64,000 bases of DNA. Source: Boothiomyces macroporosus. Its lineage: Eukaryota; Chytridiomycota; Chytridiomycetes; Rhizophydiales; Terramycetaceae. Position numbers and translations under genes: made by a program. Location of the stretch: contig JADGKB010000042.1 in NCBI GenBank assembly GCA_027604185.1, positions 1 to 64,000 of the forward strand, read 5' to 3'. Shown here piece by piece: positions 52,937 through 63,616 of this stretch (the stretch's first letter is position 1; each line of letters starts with the position of its first letter). The notes below the pieces were generated by a model. It saw only the letters and a list, made by a program, of their open reading frames with translations, was not told the DNA's origin and searched no databases.

Positions 52937-54674
52937 TTATTGATTCTTTTTGGTTTGCGGATTAGCAACAAACGACACAGCACATTTACTCCAAGGACTG
53001 GATTCAGTAGAAAAGTAGTTTGGTAAAACTGGTTTTTCTTCTTGGCTGGCAGTTAATTTGGTTCCCAAATCAAACAATAATGGAATGAATATGTGGGTAG
53101 CCAATTGATTAACAAATTTTTCACAATTTGTTTCATACAGAGTTCCGTTCAGAGTAACTAATTGTCCCTTCTTTTTGCTATTCTCTGGGTTCTTTTTGCT
53201 CCATCTATCTGGATCGTATTCCAATGGCTCGTCGTAATACTACGTAAGAATAATATTTACCTCTGGATTCAAGTTGACACTAGCTGGAGAAATAAACAAG
53301 GATTCGTTTCTCTTGAATTCAAAGCCTCCCATGTTGGTTTTTTCTTTAAACACACCGTACAAGTTCATTGCACCGTATCTTCTGGATGTTTCAACAATGC
53401 AGTTAGTTAAAGATTTGTAATTGTTTGCTTTGATCTCCTTTTCAACTTTTTTGTAGAGCTTATCGTCTTTTAGCAAGTGATATCCCGTCCATCCAACAGT
53501 AGCAACAACACCGGCATGTGAAAGTAGAATAAAGTGAGCAATGTGAGATGCGACGAATATTCTATCATCCTTATCGATGTTTGAATCCAAAATAGCTTGC
53601 AAATAGTCATCTTCCTTTCCTTCCTTTATACGTCGCTTTACTTCTTTTTCAATGATATCACCAATCATCCTTAGTAATCCAGAAAACTGAGAGTTTGGCC
53701 CCAATGGGAGACCGTAGTTGCCTAGTAACTTCAAGAAGGAGAATTTGGCATTCAATTCTGCTTGATGGAACTCATCAACCAAATCAGTGCAGTCTTCCGC
53801 AACTTTTGGTCCAAAACAGAAACGGACCATTGTATTCAGGTACAGAGAAGAAGAAACAGCAAACAAGTCCATTGATGGATTGTTGAGATATGGTTCGAGT
53901 TTGATTGTCAAGAATTGTTTCAGCTCATTGGACATTGAAGAAAGCGCATCGAATTTTTTGAAATCTATCATTAACTAGAATTACGTTCTTGAGCAATATC
54001 CATGAATTGTTGAATCTTTAAGCGGTAGCCTTTGGTCATGAGCGGACCCAGCTGATCGGCATAGTATAGAGAGTGACTGAATGGAGATTGCTTGTCCGAT
54101 GCCTCAACGATACTTTCTTCCCCATAAGCACAAACAGTTTCAGTCAATACGATATCAATCAAGAACACTCTTCCTTTTTTCAAGAACTGGCGTTTAAGAA
54201 ATCCAATAGGATCCTAATATTAATTGGAATTACTGTAGAATACTGAATAAACGTCCCGACAATCGGGATCCAGCTGTGAGCTCTTGGAGGGCGAACGGTA
54301 TCTACCTTGAAGAACTTCATTATCAGGAGCACACATCCACCAACAAACGGAATACCAAGAAATACTACAAAGAAAAGTATAAAAATCTGAATCGTAGGAT
54401 CTGGAGTGTTGTACAATTCTGAAAACAAGGACAGAATTTCTCCAACACTTCCACTTCTTGCTTTTGGAGCTTTCAAGTAATCATCTAGAACGATGGTGCC
54501 TTCAGCACGCATGGCGGCGAGGGTTGGGTCTTCCATTTCGATAATTTCTGAAAAGCAAATTTCAGTGTTATATTCCATGTGGCTTGAGGCAGACCATGCG
54601 TTACTTGCACAGGGTACTTTGTGAAACATTAGAAAACTTTTGACTTTGTTCAGAAAAATGACTGATACTCCCAT
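52937..54674 (-). CDS. Divergent cytochrome P450-like protein lacking the canonical heme loop
   Basis: Exons 54674..54234, 54213..53985, 53964..53261, 53239..52937 (introns 20, 20, 21 nt); 558 residues from the first ATG (later Mets at 54578 or 54533 are possible). An N-terminal TM helix (IQIFILFFVVFLGIPFVGG) leads to P450 landmarks PPRAHSWIPIVGTFIQY, DPIGFLKR, the K-helix ETSRR (ExxR) and YYDEPLEYDPDRW. Where FGxGxHxCxG should be, the sequence reads LNGTLYETNCEKF, with no aligned heme Cys. The I-helix AGVVAT lacks the usual acid. CYP51/CYP7-clan-like fold, probably not a normal monooxygenase. Confidence 0.82.
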
Positions 54675-55117
54675 GGTGTCACCAGCAGTGTAATATTTCT
54701 TCTAGTTGGAACTCGCCTTGACGTTTAGCCCGAAATCTACTGCCGTTGGATATCCCAAAGCAATTTTGACACGTATACTTGTGTTCCCTTGCAGTTTCAC
54801 AAAATTTTTAATCACAAGTGCGACACTATTGAAATATTACATGGATACTATTGAAATATTACATGGCGTGCAAGGGAGTTCACTCCTGTTACACTATATG
54901 TGAAATGTGCCTGCAATGTGTCCTACATATCAAGGCGATATTTAACAGATTGGTTTAGCGGTCCACAGAGATGCAGTAAATCTTATCTCGGATAGAATAC
55001 ACCTTTGATCATTGCAATTTGAATCATCAATCCAATTCTCATTCACAGAATTCGATGAGTTGGAAAGTGGAATTAAGAGCAACTGAGAACGACTCGAATT
55101 AGAATCAAACATAATCT
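54675..55117. other. Intergenic with 22-nt-period repeat
   Basis: No gene seen. The 20-mer ACTATTGAAATATTACATGG occurs at 54826..54845 and 54848..54867 (period 22). Confidence 0.6.
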
Positions 55118-55555
55118 TTATTCTGGTAATACAAATCCTTTAAGGTCAGATTCCCTCAACTTGTAAATACAATTTTTACAACGAGCACCTACAACAGGTG
55201 GGTTATCGGTTACAAAACTCCCATGTATTCTTCCAACCCATCCAATTATTCCTAACAAAGCGACCCCTTTTGCGACTGCAGAAAGTTTGCCAGTGTCAGA
55301 AGAGCTAGAAGAACTAGATTCGTCCGGTTTGGCCTTTCTTCTAATGTACCACTAGGGTTAGTTACTGGTTACAGCTGAATGGCAATTGGGGCAATGGAAT
55401 GGATTCTTGTAGTAACCATGCTTGGAGTCGTATTGCTGATTACGCTTGAATTCCAAGTAACTCTCATACTCTTCTTGTGTGATTTCAGGATGAACCTGGT
55501 ATGGTGGTGGAAGATGAGTATCTGCTAAAGGTTGAAGTTTTTCTGGTACTGACAT
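55118..55555 (-). CDS. PPPY-motif zinc-ribbon protein, paralogue 2
   Basis: Exons 55555..55373 and 55351..55118 (intron 55352..55372, 21 nt); 138 residues. HLPPPYQVHPEITQEEYESYL provides the PPxY motif; FHCPNCHSAWYIRRK gives the first CxxC; a Ser-rich linker and a hydrophobic segment (VAKGVALLGIIGWVGR) follow; ARCKNCIYKLRESDLKGFVLPE gives the second CxxC and the family ending. It is clearly a longer relative of the gene at 51474..51790; the two flank the MBOAT/P450 pair. Possible membrane-associated zinc-ribbon adaptor. The stop overlaps AATAAA. Confidence 0.82.
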
Positions 55556-55850
55556 TAATTTTCCAAGTATTTTCAAAGAAATTTCGTTTTTGAGCCCGCT
55601 TAAGTCTATTTCAAAGAGCGGGATGGCTGTGTGACAAACCCTCGGAATAGTACAAATGCACAAGCTTTGTACCGCTATTCAAGCAAGGCAATAACTCTTT
55701 TTGAAACGCAGCACAAGTCCAATTTGAATATATGAAGCTACTAGGTGGGCTTGTGAAGCTTCCCAGCCTTAATTTAGATGATCTTTGACCATCTCTTATG
55801 AATGCTTGAGTGCCACCGGAACATACATCAAATCGTTTATTACACCAATG

Positions 55851-58818
55851 TTACAAACCCGCTTCTTGCTTTAGTGAAGCCCTGTATTTCTTGCACTTTC
55901 GCAGAATATCTGCATAATCCCTTTTCATCTTTTCCACATAAGGCGCACCTTTAAAAGTAACAGTTTCTGAGAGTTCGTTTTTTATCACACTTGCAATATC
56001 CTTAATTTTCGCATCAAGCGTGTGCAATGGGCGAAGAAGCTTTTCACGGTGCTCTGCTTCTTTAAATCGGGCTTCCATCTGTCCCTTTGCAAAAAACCGA
56101 CTAAGTTAGTATGGCATTACGCAGGGTCTGATGATGCCATTTCAAACGCTTCAATTTCTTCAAGCAGCTTTTCCCTTTCAATGATTAATTCTGACGCCTG
56201 CTTCCATAGTTTAATTGCCTAGGTTTAACTCTAACTTACGTTATCTAATTTGGCATACTTGTGGGATCCATACTTGATTGCCATATCCAACTTTTGATCG
56301 ATGGGCATTTGAAGAGTGACCCAAAGAGATTCCAGCTCTTTTTGTGATTCATTAGTCTTGAATTAACAACACTTACATCCATCTCTGGTTTTGCTTGAAA
56401 TTCCTCAATGTTATCATCTTGCATATTTTCAATTCTACCATCAGCTCTAATATACTTTTTTGGCTCCGGCTGTGGGTTGGTGAATCCCGCAATGTAGTCC
56501 AATACTTCTGCATTCCAATGGTTTTTCTGTGGATTAAATATTTTCTCTATTCTTTCCAATCGCTCTTGCTCCTTTTGCTTTTCTAGCCTTTCTTCTTCCA
56601 AGTTCATGGATAATATTTTCTCTTGTTCTTCCAACTCCTGCTGCCTTTCTCGCTCTCGTTTATCCTGATATACTAGCATTGGAATAAAGTCTGAATATAC
56701 GCTTGCAACAAATTCGTCAAATCCATCCACTGTGACGACGTTGTGCTTTTTTGACTTTTTGTACATGTTTGACGGAATGTACCCACCAAAATTGTATTTG
56801 TAATTGAACTTTGAGGATATTGTCTTTCTCATCGCCAAATTTCTGTTTCTTCTGAATTGATCTGCATGCAGATTTCTCCTATGTAGTCTAAGCATCACAT
56901 TGGCGGATGTAGGGATTTTCGCTGAATCTTCTCTTTTCACAGCCATTGGCCTATATGGGCGAATACATAAAGTTCTGCTTATACCAAAGTAGTCTTCTAT
57001 TTTGTGCTCAGCTGGGGCTGCCGGGCAAGCATATACATGCTCTTGTTCTATGATTAGAAAAGTTTACCATCATCCCGCTCCACCTTGTTCTTATCAACCG
57101 ATTTCATGATTTCTGTGTATAATTCTTCCACCTCTTTAAATCTACTAAGGTTTGCATCTACATTAGCCACCAATCTACCAAGAAGATCCAAACTAGCAGA
57201 ATTGCCCAACGCTTCCCTGGAGATAGAATTAATATCCGACTTGTCGTTTTCAGAAATAACAATATAGTCCTTTGGCGTGCGATCTGATACTCTGGATTTG
57301 AATTTTCGAACTTTTTTGTTCTGAATTCAGGAATATGTACCTTTTGACCAATGATCTCTTCCGCCCTAGAATTGATTTCTTCCTGATCTTTAAGCTCAAT
57401 GTTCTTGGTGGTATTTAGTAATGCATTAAAGTCAAATTTGACATTCATAGACCTGTTTTTGAGGTATCTAGGGAGAATCTTGGAGGTTATCTACTTTAGT
57501 CATAAGAATTGCCTTTGGGTAATTATTTTTCTTTCGGTGAACAGTGGATAGTTCTTGGTGGGCAAGTAATATTGGATCTTCTGCTATGCAACTGGCAAAC
57601 GAAGGTATCTGATGTTCTTCGTACTTTAGAATATCCTTGGCCGTTATTTCATGAGGGTCTTGTTTATCATTCGACCATATCACAGACGATGCTTCGTCAT
57701 TATCATTGGTTGGCGCATTAATAAGGCGTGTCAAATCAGATGCGATCTCCAGCATATGCTCCTTTTGCTCGGGGGAGACATTTTGAGTTTCTTCAACGGG
57801 GGTCATTACCAGCTGTCTTCGAAGCAATCTTGCTGCTGCCTCTTTAGCGGATTCATCCTGAAGTTTGCCAAGTTCTTCTTGACGAATTTTATTATTATAC
57901 TCAACAATGACATTATCTACTTGTAGTTTAGGCTGCGGTTTAATCAACATTTCCAGGTCATGGTATAGCTGTATTAATAAATAGTACTTCCCCCACGCCA
58001 TTCACGTCGTCAGCCCCTAGAATGAATCCGTACCGTCGATTTCCTCTTTTTAAACTCAATTCCGCTCTTCCAATAATGTCAGTATTATACATTCTGTATC
58101 AAATAAGTTTACCTTCGGCTCAGCATCGTTCGAAACTTTGAAATTAATCGCTCGCTGTTCAAATCCTCATCAAATATTCCTGCTTTAGACATTCGCTTCT
58201 TTAGTCTAAACATTATTGCCAAAACATCGTTTTTGATTATTCTAATCTCTTCGAATATCTTGATTGCCATGTTCCTGTTCTCATCTACAGACAACTGAGG
58301 AAATATGAGTTTGTCGATTACATCAAATCGATTTGCAATATTGAGTATGAATATATGCGTCTAAATTAATTGGGATATACGATTCCTTTTTTCTCATAGT
58401 CTGACAGCCACGTTACGCTTTCGATCTCCGATATTAGTTGTGTCATGCTCTCTCTAATACTTGGGTGAAGCACAATGTCCTTTTCTGATTCTGTCGAAAG
58501 CAGTGCTGCAGGTAACTTTCTTTCCTTTACAAATTCGTGTTCTTCCACTTTTGCCAAATCCGAGATTGGGAGTTGGTCGAGTCCTAATCGCCCATATCTT
58601 AATCTTGGTCTTGTCTTTGCTAATTCGTCTATATTTGCTAATAAAGAGGTGTGTAATTGTTTGCGAATAGAGTCATGTCGCTCTGCATGCTCAATTGCCT
58701 GTAGCAATTTCTTTGGATATTGCTCCATCTCCCATGTTGGAAACAGTGATCTTAGCAGTCTCTTCTTTGGTTGTGCAGGCTTTATTTTGTCTGATTTTCT
58801 AACTTCACTTTGGAGCAT
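55851..58818 (-). CDS. CCDC87: CCDC87-like cilium/flagellum-associated coiled-coil protein
   Basis: Ten exons: 58818..58381, 58360..58113, 58093..57988, 57968..57513, 57490..57341, 57320..57068, 57047..56377, 56356..56240, 56218..56121, 56100..55851 (introns 20, 19, 19, 22 [GC-AG, 57491..57512], 20, 20, 20, 21, 20 nt); 928 residues. The C-terminal ~150 residues fit the CCDC87 pattern as I know it: LESLWVTLQMPIDQKLDMAIKY, LWKQASELIIEREKLLEEIEAFE, ASSDPARFFAK, and VTFKGAPYVEKMKRD. The middle contains a long Glu/Arg coiled coil (RERERQQELEEQEK). In animals CCDC87 is linked to sperm and cilia; in a fungus this implies a flagellated stage. Confidence 0.82.
57491..57512 (-). other. GC-AG micro-intron in the CCDC87 gene
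   Basis: 22-nt intron starting GCAATTC and ending CTAAAGTAG. It is needed to join NYPK to ITSKILPRYLK; using the earlier AG (19 nt) would place an in-frame TAG. Confidence 0.75.
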
Positions 58819-58859
58819 TGTCAAGATTGTCAAAATTACGCGAATCAAAAATATTAAGT

Positions 58860-61800
58860 TTATTTCGATGACAATTTAAATTTCAATTTAAGTTTCTTTG
58901 GAGGTTCAGTCACAGGCGGTGGTGCTTCAGTCGTTTGAACAGGCTGTGAGGTCTCTGTAGGGTTTTCACTACCGACGATTTCCACTTTCTCCTGTTTGAC
59001 ATCTTCAGATATATCGACTTCCATGGCGTCATTCTTTGTAGTTGATTCTTCTGGTTTAAATACAGTTCCAGTAGACTCTATAATTTCTGTTGTAGTTGTT
59101 GGGGTTGGGGCAGCAGGCGGCCTGACTTTCATTTTCAATTTGATAGGTTTGAAAGCTACTTTAGGAGTTTCAACAGGTATCACAGGGGTAGGAGTCGCAA
59201 CAGCACGCTCATTTTGTTGTGGAGTTGCAACAACACGCTCATTTTGTTGTGGAGTTGCAACAACATGCTCAATTTGATGTGGAGTTGCAACAACATGCTC
59301 AATTTGATGTGGAGTTGCAACTGGTTGTTTTACAGGTGTTGATGCTTTTACAGGGGTAGATTTTGGTTTTGCTGTAACTTTAGTCTTCACAGGCTGGAAG
59401 TTTGTAATATTTTTTGCATATGGCTAAATTAGAAACATTTTACTTTGATTAATCTTTGGTATAAATTTTGAAGTTCAGTGCCTGCCGCATGTCCAAAGGT
59501 ACCTTTCTTGTTAAAAGTAAAGCAATTCTTGAATATTAGCTGAACACTTGCATGAAACTCATTCAAATCGGCATACTTTCCTTCGTTTAATTTGATTGTA
59601 ATTGTCTGGATATCTATTGGATCAGTTATAATCTGGTAGTATTCCGGATATAGATTAGCATCCACAGGGAATCTAAATATCGCAGAATGTTCCGATTCTA
59701 GCATCTTGTCAATAATGTGAAGTGCATTTTCAGGAAACCCTTTTACTCCATCAAAGTCAGTCATAGCAATTTCTCTATTAAACTTCAAGAGCAAGATATT
59801 TGCATCAATGGCGACTTGAGATCCTGGTGGATTAAATAGTATGGAATTTTCGAATGTAAGTCTCACATCTGCCGCAAATTCTTCCTCTGTTCCATATTCA
59901 TCGTTGTCCAGTTTTTTCTTCACTGTACCTAAATCCATTGGGTTCTTTACGATTGTAGTGTATGTTGGTAAATTTAATGCTACAGGGTCAACCTAAAATT
60001 AATTGGTCTTACAGGCTCTTTAAACCAAAAGGAAATCTTTTGTGCAAATAATCTTTTGAGAACCTTACGGGCTCGGTCAAACACAGGGTTTAGTTGCTTT
60101 GGAGGTTCAACTATCTTCACTGCTTCCTTTTTTATCTTTTCTTTCTTTGGTTTTGGAGCTGGTGGAGGAGTATTCACCACTTCATCCACTGGTGAAAGTA
60201 TAAGTGGCATGTCAATGCTCATACTTTCTTCAACTATAGATGGTGTCGCATTAACCTTGATGGATGGCATCTTGAATTTGAGTTTTGGCGCAACTGGATT
60301 AAACTCTTTTGCCATTTCAACAATTTTATGGAGGTACTTTTGTACGGAATATTCCATTTTTTCACTAAAATTAAATTGAAGCATACTATTCACTGCCCCA
60401 AGAATCAGTAAGAATTTGAAGAATGTCTTTCAAGACCCTTTTTCTCTTTCCCTGTTGCGAACCGCCATCCACTTGTGCGATCGCCATTGCGACATACGAC
60501 ATCAATGCTCTGGATGTATAATACCTGATTACTGAATCAGGATCTTGTAGACACAGCTTTGCCAAATACTTTAATATTGATGGATTATTTAAGCCAGTAA
60601 GAAGGATAAGCCCTTCTATAGCGATTTCTCTAATCGACACAAAATGTCCGAATCTAGAGTAGAATAAAAACAACTTGAGGTTTGGCTGCATTAGCCCAGC
60701 GATTTGCCATTTAATCATCACTTCCAAGCATGTCACAGTAACACTATTCTGATGGGATGGAGCAAATCTATCCCTAACTAGTAATCGATCAATCTCTTTA
60801 ATGCAAATATTGAGCAAGTCATGATCTTCATCTTCAAAGTAGTTCTTGACTGTTTCTGAATTAAACCTAGACCAATTCGATAAATCTATTGGGAACTCTA
60901 GTTCTTCAACATCTTCATTTCGCAACACCCTCGTTTCTTTGATTTGCGACCGCTCCAATAAATTAGATGCAATATCATCTGCTGACTTTGGTCGGGCCAA
61001 AAACATGTTGCCAATACAATCAAGTAACAAACTAAGCAATCCAGAATCAGTGTATGAATTGTTTGTGTTGTCATTTAACCGAAGTATGTCAATGAGAGCC
61101 TGTCTGGACTTGCTAGGTGACCATCCTCGAGAATCCCTAAACTTTGAAATCGCATAAATAACCGCCTGAAGCATGTAGTACTCTTGCAAATCTTCAAAAT
61201 TATTTTGCTTTGGTAAATAGTCTGCTCCATCCATACAATAGTTTTCTTTTAGAGTCTTTAAAAGATTTACTAATCCCATATTCTCCAGTTCTGCAGTATT
61301 GAAATTGATTAATGCGTAGGCAGCTTCCATTCTTAGCCTGTAAAAGAAATTCAAATCCTTCATCAACAAAGTTAGAGTAGCACATGTCGCAGAACTTGGT
61401 ATTTTTGCAAGTGCTTGAATAGCTTCATATTGCGCGACTACATCCTTGTCCTGTCTAAGAATAGAGTTCCACATGAAATCTTCTTGCTCAAATGTTTTGT
61501 AGCACAACCACACACCTTCGGGATCTAGACGAATCCATTCAAATGTAATTCGGTCTGGCTCGGCAATAATATCGTGTCCTTCTTCGACGCCATACTCTCT
61601 TTGTTCTTCTTCCTCTTCTTCATATTCTTCTTCACCATTCAAATTCTTTTTCTTTTTCTTTTCTGCCCCTCTCCTAATTCTCTTGTATTTAGTGTGATAA
61701 ATAATGTCATAAATTTTGATAAATTCTTCAACTCTAATTTCGGTATCAAACGTACCGCCCGGTTCCTGCACTCTAATTACCATTGGCCCCTACGTTATGC

Positions 61801-63397
61801 TAATAGTACAGTAAACTTGTGGGTGGCTCCAACCATACCAGCATTACTTGACCTTTGCTGTATTTTCAGTTCAATCACCATTTTTTTTCGATTGAAGTTG
61901 TAAGTGGTAGTAAATATTGGGCTTCCAGATCCATAAATCCATTGATCCGCAAATTCTTTCAATTCCAATTTTCCAGACACTTTTCTAGCATACTTTAGAA
62001 ATTGTAAAGTTCCTAAACCAGTTGTGAGTTCACCCGACATTTGAGTAACCAATATCTTATTGGCCATCTTTTGTAATAGCCCTTTCCCAAATCTTTTTTC
62101 CATCATATTCATTACCAAGCAAGATTTCAAGTTCATCAGCTCTGCTCTAGTAGAAAATGCATCTTCAAAAGGAGAAAAGTGCTGACCAACGAGTATATCA
62201 TCCTTCACTTTATGGGTATTAATAGGACATAATGCAGGTTGCTTAACATCAATCACACACACTCTTTCCATATCTTTTTTGATTCTAAATTTGACTTCAT
62301 TATTCCCGTGCATCTTTCGCATAAATTGATAAGAAATAAACCTGGTGAATCCAGCAATAATCCAAATATCCGCCCAAGTTTCATGATTGATGTACTGTCC
62401 AAACCATTGGCAGGCCAATCCTTGAACCAAGTAAAATCTAGTACTAAATACATGATCAATCACATGCTCAGTAATCAACAAGTTTACACTATAATTAACA
62501 CTAATTACCTCGCTATTACAACAGTAGCACCAACAGTAATCGGACAATTGGTAGTCTCTCCAAATACAATTTTGCAACAATTAAATGGATATGAAGCCCC
62601 AACCCACTGCTCTATAAATTCAAGTGCTTGAGGCAAGTAAAAGCAAGTAGCATGTATGCTGCTTTTGAATTTGGGCAAATAGAACACTTCTACTCTTGCT
62701 GGAGAAGGAGCCACGATTTCCGGCATATCTTCCTGAGATTAATCTATTCATTGAAGTATGGATAATATCCAATATTAAACTTACATCTTCATTTTTGATT
62801 GGCTTTGAATAAGAGAATTTGGATGATTCATACTCACCAATAGAAATCACAATACAGTTTGGAGATATCGGAGTGTTCATTTCATAACAAAACATTACTT
62901 TATCATTGACTGAGTTCTTTCCAAGTAAATTTCCGGTACAGATTACAGTGAAATTGCCAGGAACAGTGATTTGGAATTCAAAAATGTACTTGTCCTGAAT
63001 ATTGTCTATGCACGGTAACCACCATCTCGCTTGCTGTTTAATAGCGCTTATTTGGCACTGCAGGGATTTCCCTTGCTTCTCATATGGGCCATACCTGAAA
63101 ATTAAAAACGGAAAACCTAAGATGAACTAATAGTTACCATTTCAAATCGAAATCATATTCTATATCCAGAGTAATCAAGTCGCTGGTGTCCATAGTAATC
63201 GTCAGGTTCCCGTCTTTCTGTTGGTAATCTGCAATGTTGTTGTTTAGGAGAAGGGATTTAATGTTTACCAGGGAATTAATCGTAAGCTGTTTAATTGGTT
63301 TGGTGGGCTGAATTACCAGTGAACAAAAGCATTTTGGTTTATGAATGAAATCGATATCCAAGCAAACCACACTTTTTATGATTTCAAGATCTTTCAT
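58860..63397 (-). CDS. TAF2: TFIID subunit TAF2 with two C-terminal bromodomains
   Basis: Exons 63397..63138, 63094..62785, 62732..62509, 62488..61810, 61789..60387, 60364..60013, 59992..59444, 59423..58860; 1446 residues. The N-terminal two thirds is the inactive M1-aminopeptidase-like TAF2 body (ISAIKQQARWWLPCID, LACQWFGQYINHETWADIW, HEAT-like YYTSRALMSYVAMA). Two bromodomains follow (YTTIVKNPMDLGTVKKKL ... FENSILFNP; YYQIITDPIDIQTITIKL ... KNCFTFN). A Pro/Lys-rich tail has four VATPxQxE repeats. It acts in core-promoter recognition by TFIID. Intron 1 is a pair of abutting micro-introns (43 nt); intron 2 is 52 nt, the only long intron. The stop overlaps AATAAA. Confidence 0.93.
62733..62784 (-). 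other. 52-nt intron, the only one outside 18-23 nt
   Basis: GTAAGTTT...AATCTCAG joins KPIKNED to EDMPEIVAP in TAF2. It cannot be divided into abutting GT/GC-AG units: the only GT is at its start. An internal AG (after 41 nt) is out of frame. Confidence 0.75.
63095..63137 (-). other. Pair of abutting micro-introns in TAF2
   Basis: In transcript order 63137..63117 (21 nt, GTAACTATT...CTTAG) and 63116..63095 (22 nt, GTTTTCCG...TTTCAG), with no base between. Removal of both joins DFDLKW to YGPYEKQG in frame within a conserved part of TAF2. Confidence 0.8.
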
Positions 63398-63472
63398 TTT
63401 TTTAGAAAAATAGGAAACTTTGAATCTCTTTCGAAATTAATTGTTACAGTGTTGTAATCAAAGTTAGTCTTG

Positions 63473-63538
63473 TAGTGCTGTGGTGTGATCGTTCTGGTGT
63501 TGTGGTGTGATCGTTCTGGTGTTGTGGTGTGATTGTCC
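63473..63538 (+). repeat. Tandem repeat, 3 x 22 nt
   Basis: Three adjacent copies of a 22-nt GT-rich unit (TGGTGTTGTGGTGTGATCGT...) at 63473, 63495 and 63517, just upstream of the TAF2 start. Confidence 0.93.
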
Positions 63539-63616
63539 TGCAGTGTTACAGTGTAGCAGTCAAAGTTACATTGTTACAGTGAATATAATGTTAAATAAAT
63601 GCAAGATGAAATATAT

